64,000 nt of DNA from Malaya genurostris (taxonomy: Eukaryota; Arthropoda; Insecta; Diptera; Culicidae). The stretch spans positions 159,748,882 to 159,812,881 of the forward strand of contig NC_080570.1 in the NCBI RefSeq assembly GCF_030247185.1, given 5' to 3'. This document shows positions 44,499-56,049 of this stretch, in pieces. Position 1 is the first letter of the stretch; each line of letters starts with the position of its first letter. The notes below the pieces were generated by a model. It made no database searches. It saw nothing but the letters and a program-made list of their open reading frames with translations, and had not been told where the DNA came from. The position numbers and the translations under genes were made by a program.

Positions 44499-45524
44499 GG
44501 GCCTAAAAACAATTGACAGATTTTCTTTGTTTACTTTCTCTTTCGACTATATCTGCGTTATTATACAAACGTTCGTTACATATTTGGTAATGTTTGAAAC
44601 ATGGAGATATTATCTTTCATCCTACACGAATACTTTGTAGGTACACGTGAAAATTAAGGAGATATTCACAAAAGAGAAAGTAAACAAAGAGCAACTCTCA
44701 TTGGTTTATGTGCCCTTATGAAATGTTGACATCGAACTGGCAATATAGCTCAACTTGCTGTGCCATCAATCGGTGTCATTTCAAGTGAGGTGACACCACC
44801 CAAAAGTGAAGAATAAGAAGAACTTCTATGCAGATTTTCTGAAATAAATATTCATGTTTTTATGGGTAGAATCCTAATGATTTATATGTAAATTTTGAAA
44901 ATCTCCAACCAATATTTAAAATAACAGTTTTCTGGTATCTAAATGTGATATGAGTACTACACTCCATTTTATATATAAATCAAATAATTTTTACTGGATT
45001 GTGCATTAAACAGCTTTAAAATGGCAGTCCATTAAAACCTACGTGAAAAGTAGGGTCTGACCGCAACATCTTAGAGCTAAGGCAGTGTGTCTTATTAAAT
45101 ATGTTATAAAAAAGTAGGGTGGAAAATATTCACATAACTTTTCACGTAACTATGATTGATCGTTTTTTTTAAATGAAAAAAAAATGTTTTTTTCTGGAAA
45201 AAGATGCCAGTTTTCAGGTCTGGTTCTAGGCGCGAATGTCAAAACCCCTTGAATCAAATTGTTTATTTTTCGGAACAACTGTTTTGCAATAAAAAATTCT
45301 CGTCAACGTGTAAACATATTTATGTGAAGTACAAATGGTCGGGTAATCGATCAGAAAAAAAAATTTACCCGTACCCGACCCGTACCCGAGTAAGCAGTAA
45401 ATTTTTTTTACCCGTACCCGACCCGTACCCGATTGAAAATAAAATTTTTTACCCGTACCCGACCAAAAACCCGTCGGGTACGGGTCGGGTTTCGGGTAAA
45501 ATACCCGATACCCGACCATCTCTA

Positions 45525-46923
45525 ATTGTGAAGTAAGACGTACAATGGGAGGACGCATTGGATCAATTTCGAATTGGCTGTCTGTATTCATGTCCTGTGA
45601 TATTGCAGACGTATTTATGTTCTGTGATATTGCAGATGTGGGTGGGGCAGCTTTGATGTCATTACTTCCTAAGACCGGAGTAGTGTTGTTTTGAATACTT
45701 CTTGTTCCTTTGTAAGGGTTGATTGTTTCACCTTTTTGAAAATTTATGAATTTTGAGGCAATATCTGCACCTGGATTCCCGGAGAATTGAACCCGTGCAG
45801 CTGCTAGTAAGTCTTTGTCCAAGGGTAAGGTATATTGTAATGACACATTATTGTTATTGTTGTGGCAGGTATTGTTACTATTAGTGTTCAAGTTGCTGTT
45901 GTAGTGCACATTATTGTCGTTGTTGTTGTTGTTGTTGCTGCTGCTGCTGTTGTTGTTGATGTTGTTGTTGTTGTCGTGTTTGCTGTTGTTGGTGTAGTTG
46001 TTGTTTTTACTGCGTATACTGTAATTTGTATTATTTTGCTGTTTCCGCTTCCGATGTTTTCGTCTGATGTTTGCTTTTTCTGCTTGTTTTTCTTGCAGTC
46101 GTCGAGTGCGCTGTTTTTTGTCATACTCGCTCCAGTCGCATTTCCATATTTTTTTGCTGCCGATGAAGCGCCAGCCTGACGTGACTTCCGAGTCAGCTTT
46201 TTCTTCCGGTGAAGGTTCAGCATACTGGGCACTGATTCCCATTTCTTCAGCAATACATGGATGAGCTTGAGGGACTTGCTCTTTATTCATTATTGCTTCA
46301 TTGCACAGTGCTTTGATGTCGTCCAAAAATTCTTTCGATGATAAGCTGCATGGTGGGTCGATACTTTTTATTTCATTAATATTTGTTTGCACGCCGTCAA
46401 TTTTGTTTTCGAAAAAAGTAAACACTTTTTCAAGGTTTACTTCTGTCTTAGTGGACAGTTGCTTGTTGGCGGTTTTTATGTCAGCTAAAAAAGTTTCGTC
46501 GCGTTCATTCAAAAGTGATGAAATGCGATTTATGACTTTACTGGCCGCGTTGCATGTATTAATGTTTACATTTTTTATGTCCGTTTCTAGCTTCAGCAAA
46601 AGAGATTCCATGCTGTCGAGAGCGTCATGTGATACTTTCATGCTTTTTATTTGTGCGAATAAAGCATGGTTTGCTTCAATTTGGGCACGGACTGTTTGGT
46701 TCAATTCCTGCTGTTGATGAATAAGTTTTTTCATTTGCAGTTCTTCGGCAAATTCCTGCTGACAGTCAATACAGAGAGGTACCATGAAGGTCCTTAATAA
46801 TTCTTCGTGGTTTCTCTGTGTTCCCACGCAGGCTGCATGAAATTTTCGATTGCACTTTCCGTGACACTTCCAGAGATAGCGATTGTCGTAGACAGTACAA
46901 TTACTAATTCCGCACTTCTCCAT
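45525..46923 (-). CDS. CR1-like ORF1, N-terminal part: PHD finger, coiled coil, Asn-rich region
   Basis: Starts MEKCGISNCTVYDNRYLWKC, a C4HC3 pattern with Cys 4, 9, 20, 24, His 29, Cys 32, 51 and 54 (PHD finger). A helical, coiled-coil-like section follows (around residues 65-190: KLIHQQQELNQTVRAQIE and similar). A basic region comes next (KKQRTRRLQEKQAEKANIRR), then a long Asn run (about residues 290-370), and finally the segment EIDPMRPPIVRLTSQ before the insertion. ORF1 proteins of CR1 elements bind RNA and act as chaperones. The PHD finger points to the T1/Q group. Downstream codons in the hAT-type insert (GYRVFYPKPDPYP) are not part of it. Confidence 0.85.
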
Positions 46924-47200
46924 GTTTACGCGACGGTATGTTAAAAAATGATTACTATTTAAAAAAGAGTGCCTACTTGCACGTTTGCGTCGAAATAAAA
47001 AAGTTTAAAAAAAATTATAAAAATATTTATATATATATATATACGCGCGCGATATACTGCGACACGAGTCCCGTGAACACGTCCGTTCGGTTGGACGGAT
47101 GGACAAAGAAAAAACTCCTACACCGTTCCGGTTGTGATGAAGCTGTGGCATATGTTTGGCGTAGTGACTAGATGCCAATTCAGGCCAGAATAGTGAGGAA
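46924..47200 (-). promoter_or_regulatory. Leader of the CR1-like element
   Basis: The sequence upstream of ORF1 includes an A-rich tract and a TA run (47025-47044), then a GC-rich segment with CGCGCGCG near 47045. The exact 5' end is uncertain; it is placed near 47200 because unrelated sequence follows. Confidence 0.4.
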
Positions 47201-47529
47201 GTTTTATGATTGCGTAGGAAATTAAAGCCAGATTTATTCTACCTTCGCTTAGTTTGAACGATCGGCAGCGAGGTCGGGCAGCATACGAATAAAACCCGAT
47301 CCGTTGAAACTGCTTGGGCCTGACCCGTACCCAGGATTTCGTTTCGTGAGAGGCCCACAGATAACAAATAAAACGTCTAACTGATGATTATTTATTTGAA
47401 AAGTTCTAGTTTCGTCTAACGACTACAATTAAAGGAAGGAAGTAAATAAAATATAGGTGCGCCTTTAGTACCTTTTGTATCTTGGAAGTCTAAGTGCAGA
47501 TTCAAAAGTACAAATCAATTAAAAAGAAT

Positions 47530-47745
47530 ACTATAATACACTAATACTTGCTGTCGATGACGTTATTTTTTTCGATATAGTCCACGAATAGTATAGAATA
47601 ACAATTACAAAGAACCCTTTTTATGACCTCTCCGCTCCATTTAGCCTCCTTAGACTGCTTCGGAGCACTCGTGCCGTCTTTAGTCCATTGTTGGGTAATC
47701 ATTCTGTTCTCTGGCTTATAAAAATGGATTCAGATTTCGTGAACA
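47530..47745 (-). pseudogene. Decayed mariner fragment (minus strand)
   Basis: Conceptual translation gives QQWTKDGTSAPKQSKEAKWSG and LFVDYIEKNNVIDSKYY, matching the central part of mariner transposases (W-K-D-G..P.. and FIDYLEKGKTI..YY). Only about 70 codons remain. Confidence 0.6.
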
Positions 47746-48419
47746 TCTTCGAGTCTGCATCAGCATAACCAAATATGCTACCGAAGTGTGCTCGCGTTAG
47801 TAATTTTATTCCTCAGTAATATCTCTTTCATCTGTAGGATATTTCTCAAACTGTGGTATTTGCGCTCAATACTAATCTTTTGGGTGTCTGTTAGCTTGCG
47901 CAGCTTCATTTTCCCTTTTTTCCAGCATTATTTCATTTAGTTTTAACATTGTTCTTTGTAACTGCATCGGCGGGTTTCATTGGTAGAGCAGTTTTGATCA
48001 TCACGGTCTCGAAACTAATATTTCACGGTGGAATTTGAAGGAACCTCACTATGGTTATTCGTTTTTTGTCTCTCAAGAATTTAGTAAAATAACGAACATA
48101 TTTTTTTAAATTTTATGATAAGTATAAAAAATTAATGCGCAAAAAATATACATCAAACCAATCGGAGAAAGTGTCTGATTTCGGGAGGGGCCCCTTTTGT
48201 GTACGTGCCTGGCTTGGGCGATGAGTCAACTTTCAGCTTATGGTTATCAGATGTACAACTAGGCTTCCGCCGTTTTCCGATAGGTGGCTGTACCGGCTGA
48301 GGCTAGTCGAAATACATAGATGATAATGCCTTTAAAGTGAGTGTGTACAGTGCCTAACGAATTGTCATCGCCGTTTCAGTGACAGTTGTTCTTGTTTTCG
48401 TATTATTCACGCTCGAAAA

Positions 48420-49020
48420 TGTCTGTTTATGTGCCCAATTCTCGCCATTTGCGGGAAGTTTTACTTTTCTGTTACAATTCGAAAAAAATCTGCAGCTGAA
48501 GCGCATCGAATGCTTTCAGAAACTTACGGTGATGCTGCTCTGAGTAAAAGAACGTGTCGGGAGTGGTTTCAACGTTCTAAAAATGGTGATTTCGATGTCG
48601 AAGAATAACATGATGGTAGAAGAGAAAAAACCTTCAAAGATGAACAACTAAAAGAGCTTACCGAATCGTTGAGAGTGAGTCAGCAAGCCATTTCAAAACG
48701 TCTCGCTAGAAGAAATGCGACCCCAATATCAAGAGCGACATGACAAAGTCATCCTCCAACGCGGCAATGTTCGACCTCATGTCGCAAAAGTGGTCAAAAA
48801 GTACCTGGGAACGCTGAAACGGGAAGTCTTGCCCCACCCGCCGTATTCCCCAGATGTCGCCCCTTCTGACTTCCACCTATTCCGTTCGATGGCACACGGC
48901 TTGGCAGATCAACATTTTCGATCCTTCGAAGAGATGGAAAAATGGATTGCTTATAGCGTCAAAAAAGGACTCCTTTTTCGAGCCGGAATCCGAAAATTGC
49001 CGGAAAGATGAGACAAAGTT
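48420..49020 (+). pseudogene. mariner-type transposase with a central deletion
   Basis: The N-terminus MSVYVPNSRHLREVLLFC with KKSAAEAHRMLSETYGD and WFQRSKNGDFDVEE is the mariner helix-turn-helix part. After SLRVSQQAISKRLARR the sequence jumps directly to a late catalytic piece with HDKVILQRGNVRPHVAK (Asp changed to Gly), PPYSPDVAPSDFHLF (third Asp) and ADQHFRSFEEMEKWI. The first catalytic region is deleted. Spacing in the last part is 34 residues, so DD34D type. A second frame follows. The copy is inactive and short, possibly a deletion derivative. Confidence 0.85.
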
Positions 49021-49184
49021 GGACAATACTTTGCAAAGTTGTACACCTGATAGTTTTTGGATTAGTATCATCAGTGCAGTAACAGTTTGTGTTAAACTGC
49101 TAATGCCATCTCACGGTTCAACGTAAATTGCTGAGTAGACAAAAAGTAAATGCATTTTGCAAATCGCAACTGCTTAGCGGTTCA

Positions 49185-49508
49185 CACTGAGGTCTCGTTT
49201 TACGCTGGGAATATGCACTGCGAAAAAAAAAACGCGTAACCTTGGAAATCCGTATAAAAAAACCGCTTAACTTCAGAATTCCTCGTAAACAAATGTAACA
49301 TGAAACGTCGAGATCAAATGCAATCTAAAAAAAAAAATTTTTTAAACGAAAATTTTCTACGTGTCAAAAAGATGACTTTAAAAAAATCAGGGATAACAAA
49401 TGATCTCGACGTGTAATGCATTTCTAAGACAAAAAAAGAAAACCGGATAACTTTAAAATTCGCGTAAAACTTTCGTTTAAAAAACGGCGTAGGAAAAGAC
49501 CTTAGTAT
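49185..49508. mobile_element. CACTGAGGTC-type MITE, copy 2
   Basis: Starts CACTGAGGTCTCGTTTTACG and ends GACCTTAGTAT in inverted orientation. Inside, near 49300-49425, lies a smaller palindrome bounded by CATGAAACGTCGAGAT and ATCTCGACGTGTAATGC. That palindrome also occurs at 55513-55690. Confidence 0.6.
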
Positions 49509-49561
49509 ATTTTGAACTGTGAAGTGGCATTAGTAGTTCAACATAAACTGCTAGAAGGATT

Positions 49562-49672
49562 CTTAGTGTCAGACGGATCGTAGCACCAGCCACTCAATGG
49601 TTCTGGACGCTAAGAAGTCTGTTGAAACAGAAGGTCTACGTTCCACACAAAAAAATGTAATACCAAGGCTTT
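49562..49672 (+). mobile_element. Truncated copy of the tRNA-derived element
   Basis: It begins GAAGGATTCTTAGTGTCAG and ends CCAAGGCTTTTTT, equivalent to the right half of 24557-24808. It lacks the tRNA-like head and is flanked by TAAACTGCTA. Truncation at the 5' side plus a 10-base duplication points to retroposition. Confidence 0.7.
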
Positions 49673-49851
49673 TTTAAACTGCTAAAGCACTGATGAGTCG
49701 AAAACGAAATGTAAAAAAATTAAAAAAGTCATATGCGCTTAGCAAAAACTGGTACCACGTGATTTTTTTTCTTCTGAGACGTCTAAAAGTGATTCGAAAA
49801 AAAAAGCGTTAACTGTACGTTTGCTTAGCGGTTTATGTTGAACGGCTAGAT

Positions 49852-50172
49852 CAGGGGTTCCCAAAGTGGTCGATATAGACCCCTTGGGGGTCGATATCCT
49901 TTTTGCGGGGGTCAACGGAAACCAAAACTTATTATGGGGGTCAACGAGGTCTAGAAATCGACCGCCTATTGCGTGATATAAGTTGTTATTTAAAATATTC
50001 AAGCTAAAAAGTTGTGTGTTTATTTGACCATCCGCAGAAATTGGTAAGTATTTTACATTAATATTAAAAAAGTAAGAAATTGAACTTTCAAAGGAATTTA
50101 CTAATGGGGGTCTGAGGCCTAAGTTAATTTTAGTAAAGGGATCCATGACCCAAACTAGTTTGGGAACCCCTG
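49852..50172. mobile_element. hAT-type MITE (321 bp)
   Basis: The ends CAGGGGTTCCCAAAGTGG and its near-complement (AACTAGTTTGGGAACCCCTG on the plus strand) are flanked by GGCTAGAT and GGTTAGAT, an 8-base duplication with one mismatch. CAGGGGTTCCCAAA ends are classic for hAT MITEs. It has no coding sequence. Confidence 0.85.
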
Positions 50173-50891
50173 GGTTAGATGGTATTAACACTTCAACCTA
50201 AACTGCTAATGCGCTGATGAGTAGAAGACGAAACGTAAAACAAATGGAAATATTCTGAATAAATTAAATCTAGAGAACATATTTTTTGAAAAATAAACAT
50301 GTGGGCAATGAGTTTATCCCTGTTTTCAGGTGGGTTATCACCAATTCGACAAAACCGTACTATCGAACAGTAGTTGTAGCACATTAGAATGTGCCTCGAT
50401 TTATAGAACATTCAAGGATGACCCTGGTTCGAAGACATTATGTTCTGCTCGTGTATCAAACCAAAAATGTCTCATGTCTGAACAATTTCTAAAATCCACT
50501 ATAAATCTTTCCATCCATCCATCCAGTTTGACTGCATCCATCATTTTTCATCGCAACCCGTAAACGATGACAACGGATAACAACAACACTTCAGTTTCCC
50601 CGGGTTCGGTAGGTAGGTGAGGCAAAAAAAAAGGTATACTAGTACGAGTACTCGTCTGGAAATGCCATTCTTCAACACAATACAACAATCAGCTCAACCC
50701 AACTCAACTCCCTCTCTTCCCGGTGTTCGCTTGTGTAGTTGTAGTTAGTGGCGAAGCGAGAGCAATCGTGACAAGTCGCAACAATGTTTTCCGACAAAAG
50801 TTCCGACTCGCTTCTGGCGTCGATCCAAGTTGGCTGTTCGAGGTTTGTCAACGAGTGACAGAGAGCAAAGCACTATATAACTATATATTAC

Positions 50892-51274
50892 CTTTTCTTT
50901 GCGTTTCGTCTTAGACTCGTCAGTGCAGAGCAGTTCAAATTGAACTGCTTATTGCAAACTTAAACAGTTCAACTTGAACCGCTAAGCAGACGTAAAGTTA
51001 ATGCTATTTGCAAAACACTTATATACTTGGTACCGAAGTACCACGTCTTTCCTGACGTGCCGAACGAAAACGTTGTTTTCGGCTTATTCTGGCCGATGCA
51101 GGTATGGTCATTTAGGGGTTATCCTATGTTTGTGCTTAGGGCTGTTGAACTGTTTAAGTTTGCAATAAGCAGTTCAATTTGAACTGCTCTGCACTGACGA
51201 GTCTAAGACGAAACGTAAAGAAAAGTAAAAACGGTTATGTGCCCTAAGCACAAACATAGGATAACCCCTAAATG
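50892..51274. repeat. Interlocked inverted repeats (82-bp and 33-bp arms)
   Basis: Arm A (50892-50973) is the near-perfect complement of A' (51144-51225). Arm B (51109-51141, CATTTAGGGGTTATCCTATG and onward) is the perfect complement of B' (51242-51274). A' lies between B and B', so the A-A' and B-B' hairpins interlock. The sequence belongs to the GTTCAACATAAACTGC family. Confidence 0.8.
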
Positions 51275-51279
51275 ATATA

Positions 51280-53015
51280 TATTACCATTTCACAGATTTG
51301 TTTTGATTTGAAATACGCGAAATGAACCAATTTGCACAATCGACGGGCAACTCTTCAGATCGGCGAAAAAAAAATCCAATCTCAAATTGACCGTAATAAC
51401 CGCCACACTAATGAAAGTCGATTCCACTTCAAACATTTCGGCATCGAAATCGTCCACACAGTTTAGACTAGGATGTCGTCATTCGTTCGTTCCATGTTCT
51501 ATGGTCGGTCTGAATTAAGTCTGTGAAAATTCGTGCAGGAATCGAAGTAGGCCCAAACAAAAAAGCACCGAACGCTCTCTTCGGTTGTGATGGTGAAAAT
51601 CAATCACCCAAAACGCAAGGCTTGCTTCGATTCGATACAGCCGCAAAAAGCCCTTGAGCGAAGTTCGCCTCCCCACAGAAGACGTTTTTGGTGGTCGTTT
51701 GGTGATTGATTTCGTCAGTCCTCTACCGGCAAGCGATGCCAGATCTACGGAAATCTCCGTTGAACTACGAATTTCGGGAAATCTAAATGGTCTACGGATC
51801 GGTAAATAAAATCAACGAAAATCCGAAGTCTTCTACGAAAATCTACGGATTTGACTAGAAAAAAACTTGTAAATTCATGTCTTCTGCGACCGATATATTC
51901 GAGCGACAAAATGTGAAATCTGTCATTTTATGCATGACGTTCTATTGCATTCAGTCATTTTTGGCTTTGCGTTACCCGCAAATGTCATAATTTTTGCTTT
52001 GTAGATTCATAGTTTACATGTGAAAATACTAATGGAAGTTTTAGCTCGAATCATGGTTTTCGACGATGTTTTAACACGTTTCGCAACAGATCGTGTAAAA
52101 TTTCTGAAATAAAAATTATTCTTTACAAAAATAACTGCAGATAATTGTGAAATTGTTTTCTGGTAAGGTAAATTTACAATTCTGGTTTCGACACTGCATA
52201 TGAAAATAGCAAGCTTTTCATTGGCTTTTTTCCATGAGTTTTCATTTTTTAGACGCTTTTATAAAAACTGCATTCGAGATGTGTTATAGATATTGACTGA
52301 TTTGATACCGTTTAACCGTTTAAAATTTTGTAGTTCTGAAAAGGACCATTCGGTTTCGAAAGATTGCGTGTGTTTGCATTGTAGGAATTAGAGTGGCAGT
52401 ATGAGACGGTTTTCTAAATAAGTTCTTCACGTTACTTCTGGGGTCTTGAAAAGGACCGTTAGTGGCTTCGGAGTTCTGGAAAGGACTATTTTGTTAAGGA
52501 TGATTTCGTTTGAAGAATGGCGCCATTCCAAGTCATTTATAAGCTTGAGCCTTGAGCTAGAAGAAATAATTACATAAACGTAATTGTAACACAAGTCGTA
52601 CAATCGCTCATATATGTCAAAATTTTATAAATATTTGAGTAAAAGAAACTATCAAAATGCTGTACGGGATTCATTTCAGAAGGGAAAAATTGTGGAGTTC
52701 TTTACGATATTAAATACTTTTTGAACATTTTTCTCGATCACGAAGCAGCCAAATGCTAGCTTTATTTGCGTTCGTTTGATGCGAAAGTGACACAAAACTA
52801 ATCAAATTATTCTCGATTTGCTAAACTGATGATTTTTACCTTCGATTTAAAAAAAGTAGTCTTAATAGTTCTTCAGTTCACATTTGAAGCCATTAGAAGG
52901 TCTGATTTTGTTTAATATTCCCCATCGTTGTCCACTTTTCGTTGTATTTTTTGCCAATGTAAACTAGCAGCAGTTGGATGACGCAATCGCTCTTGTTTGA
53001 ACCGAATACCTTCTA
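51280..53015. other. Mostly unique sequence
   Basis: No convincing gene. A TCTACGG-rich repeat end occurs at 51730-51850, sharing AGCGATGCCAGATCTACGG with the 35.6-kb repeat (reverse orientation). The rest is AT-rich without features that I can name. Confidence 0.5.
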
Positions 53016-53019
53016 CCCT

Positions 53020-53710
53020 TATTTCTATATATTCTGTACCTATTTCTGTACTGTTTGTATATTCTGTACGTTCTGTTTATTGTTTCTGTACTTGTTCCTG
53101 TGCTATCAATACGTTCTTAGCCTGTTCGTTTACTCTCTACAATTGTGTATGTTCTCTCTTCACATGTTCTAATACTTTTTGCACTTGTTCATGAGCTTCC
53201 TGTATTTGTTCCTGTACTTTCTGTATCTGTATCTCTACTTCTTACGCTTGTTCAAGGACTTTTACCTGTACCTTCTGTACCTATTCCTGTAGTGTCTGCA
53301 TTTGTTCCTGAATTTGCTGTGTTTTTACATGTACCCATTCCTGTATTCCCTGTACCTGTTACTATACTTTCTGTATTTGTTCCTGCATTTCCTGTATTCG
53401 TTCCTCTACTTTCTGCACTTGATCTTGTACTTTCTGTGTTTTTTTTCATGTACCTTCCGTACCTGTACCTGTACTCTCGGTATCTGCTGCTGTGCATTCT
53501 TCACTTGTTCTTGAACATCATGTATCTGTTCCCTTGTTCTTTTTGCATTGTGTAATGCACTTTCTGGATTTGTACTTACTATTTTTGTACATATTTCTGC
53601 TCTTCTTGTACTTGTTCCTGTTATTTCTATTTAACTTTCTGTACTCTCTGCTCTTGCTCATGTACTTTCTGTATTTGTTCTTGTACTTTATGTACCTGTA
53701 CTTGGAAAAA
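53020..53710. repeat. Degenerate array, TTTCTGTATTTGTTCCTGTAC type
   Basis: About 700 bases of alternating words TTCTGTAC and TTGTTCCTGTAC with a period near 24. All frames rich in Tyr, Leu, Cys, Val or Phe here come from the repeat and are not considered genes. Confidence 0.85.
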
Positions 53711-53889
53711 GTTTGTTTGTGCACCCCTAAGTTTATGCCAGGTGCACATACCCATATTGACTGATACGTGCTTCTAGCATAAATTTTGGTGTAAAAAAAT
53801 TTCTTTCCCATTAAAATTACCACAATCTGTACAGCCAAAATTCGTTTCGTCCGAGATGTCAGTTTAGGCATTACACAAGTGTTTTGCAA

Positions 53890-54040
53890 ATAGTATTAAA
53901 TTCACGTTTGCCTAGCGGTTTATGTTGAGCCGTCAGGTTGCGCTAGCAGTGCAACAAAAACTGCTACGCACCGATGAGTCAAAGACGAAATGGAAAATCG
54001 GTCAAAATGGGTATGTGCGCCTAGCATGAATTTAGGGGCA
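53890..54040. repeat. Dispersed repeat, GTTCAACATAAACTGC family
   Basis: It contains ACGTTTGCCTAGCGGTTTAT, GCAACAAAAACTGCTACGC and CGATGAGTCAAAGACGAAAT. The flanks 53715-53765 and 54005-54045 share GTGCACATACCC/GGGTATGTGCGC words in inverted orientation, suggesting a larger inverted-repeat unit. Confidence 0.55.
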
Positions 54041-54074
54041 AACAATTTTTTGCTCTTTCCTCTTCAAATAAATA

Positions 54075-54543
54075 ACCATTATTGCCTTTTTCATATAGAA
54101 AGGTTATACAATCACCCGAAGGGCCAAATATCATATTCCATTCGACTCAGCTCGACGAGCTGAGAAAATCTCTCTATGTGTGTGTGTGTGTGTGACGTTT
54201 TTTGCACCAACATTTTTCGGATACGGTTGCACCGATTTTTACAAACTTAGATTCAAATGAAAGGTCTTGCGGTCCCATACGTAATTCCTGAATTTCATCC
54301 GGATCCGGAAATATAGGGTAAAGTGTTTTAAAAATTTTATATCAGCACTGACAATGGCGAAAAACCGTAAAAAGTTTTCTAAATCGACCTCAAATCTTCT
54401 CCAATTGATAGTTCTTATCAGTAGACGGTCAAACAAACCGATTTCGGTTTGAAGAATCGACGAAAATTATGTTGAAGAAGGCCACAGTTTTATATGTGAT
54501 AGTATGATTGAAATGAGAAAGGCACCATTACACCACTAGAGGG
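54075..54543. mobile_element. ACCACTAGGTGG-family repeat, copy B
   Basis: Starts TTGCCTTTTTCATATAGAAAGG, has CTCAGCTCGACGAGCTGAG and a short TG run, then ACCGATTTTTACAAACTTAG and ATTCAAATGAAAGG. It ends GAGAAAGGCACCATTACACC followed by ACTAGAGGGATAA. Copy C follows directly. Confidence 0.65.
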
Positions 54544-54668
54544 ATAAAAATAGGTTTAGCCTTTTTCTATAGAAAGGTATTAAATTGCTGGAAAAACCGA
54601 CTTTCGAACGGAGCCTCGGAGACCCATAATGTTATATACCATTTGACTCAGTTCGACGAGATCGGAAA

Positions 54669-55082
<414 letters not shown>

Positions 55083-55512
55083 GTGTGCGTGTATGTGCTC
55101 TTTTCGAAGATATTTGAACGCGTTCAATTTTGTCAGAGATGGCTGAACCGATTTTAACAAACTTGGGCTCGTTTGAAAGCTACTGTCGGGCCATTGATCG
55201 AACTCGAAGACTTTTGGTTCCGGAGATATGATTGTATAAGTGACGTGACCGACAAAACACGTTGATTTTTATCGCTCTTATGTATATAAGGGTGCCAATA
55301 TTTTGGGATCACCTCTAATTTCATAAAGCGCCAGTGCTCAAAAGTTTAAGCACCTCGAAAAATGTCCTCAGCCAAAATTTGAACTAAATCGGACATGCTC
55401 GGCGGTTAAGGTTTGACAATTTTCGATCTTGAAAGAGCACCAATGGGGGGGGATGTGGGGCGGGCGAGTACGTGAAATTTTCAAAATCGAAATTTTTTTT
55501 TTATGCTGAAAC

Positions 55513-55690
55513 TCTTAAAACTGCATGAAACGTCGAGATTTAGTGTCATATAAAAAAATTTTTTTTGAAAAAATCAGCTTTCTGGGACTGGGAATTATGA
55601 TTTTTTTATAAGTCCCAAAAAGTCGATTTTAAAAAAAAAAATTTTTTTTCGAGATGACACTAAATCTTGACGTTTCATGCAATTCTAAGC
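55513..55690. repeat. Palindromic element bounded by TGCATGAAACGTCGAGAT
   Basis: The left edge TGCATGAAACGTCGAGATTT and right edge ATCTTGACGTTTCATGCA are inverted; A- and T-runs lie inside. A related but diverged version is at 49300-49425 within another MITE. Confidence 0.6.
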
Positions 55691-56049
55691 CTTTTGGCAT
55701 CAATTTTTTTTTTCGATTCCGGAAATTTCATGTATACCACCCCTCCCCCCCTTCCTCCTATGGTGATTTTTCAAGATCCATGAAAATTCCACTAAGTGGA
55801 CTAAGAAGGGTTTTTTTCAGATTAACATCACTGTGCTCATACAAATAGGCAACGCAAATGTAAAGCACTAGTTTGGAAAAATGATGCTGACTGTGTGACA
55901 CTGAAGCATGCTTTTGTGAACTATTCGAATCAATTTTAATCAATTGGTGTTAAAATTGGTATCCGAAATTATTTAATGAAATATATTTTCATGAGACTGT
56001 TATGAAAGAAAAGAAAGGCATTATCACACCACTAGGTGGATTAAGAGGC

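Larger units (their letters stand above)
40424..45524. mobile_element. Large hAT-type non-autonomous composite (5.1 kb)
   Basis: The ends are TAGAGATGGTCGGGTA and its perfect complement, flanked by ATTGTGAA on both sides (40416-40423 and 45525-45532). An 8-base duplication with TAGAGATG-type ends is the hAT pattern. Just inside both ends are tandem runs of ACCCGTACCCGACCCGTACC (40440-40680 and 45360-45490), probably subterminal binding sites. Inside are an ACCACTAGGTGG-family repeat (41190-43170) and an I-clade retrotransposon fragment (43468-44498). No hAT transposase could be found. It sits within the ORF1 of the CR1-like element. Confidence 0.9.
36624..47200 (-). mobile_element. Full-length CR1/T1-like non-LTR retrotransposon, split by two insertions
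   Basis: On the minus strand it runs from a 5' leader (about 47200, approximate) through ORF1 (PHD-finger protein) and ORF2 (endonuclease plus reverse transcriptase) to a TTTA-type tail at 36624-36640. It is interrupted by the hAT-type insertion at 40424-45524 and the palindromic insertion at 37166-37543. Removing either insertion leaves one copy of the target duplication and lets the reading frame continue. Apart from these insertions both ORFs look open, so the element was probably young when hit. The PHD-finger ORF1 and the RT motifs fit the CR1 clade (T1/Q group of mosquitoes). Confidence 0.85.
49080..50250. repeat. Nest of GTTCAACATAAACTGC-family copies with three insertions
   Basis: Two copies of the repeat can be followed. 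The first is interrupted by the CACTGAGGTC MITE (49185-49508) and by a SINE fragment (49562-49672, duplication TAAACTGCTA). The second is interrupted by a hAT-type MITE (49852-50172). Each insertion has recognisable edges. Confidence 0.7.

Noticed and set aside
40440..45510. CRISPR array (regular ACCCGTACCCGA repeats)
   Set aside because: The repeats are tandem and degenerate without unique spacers, sit at transposon ends, and the genome is eukaryotic.
45862..46179. Poly-Val frame on the plus strand
   Set aside because: It is the complement of the poly-Asn codons of the CR1-like ORF1.
52978..53764. Tyr/Leu/Cys/Val-rich frames that might be small secreted or membrane proteins
   Set aside because: The DNA is a degenerate 24-base array and all three frames give similar biased readings.
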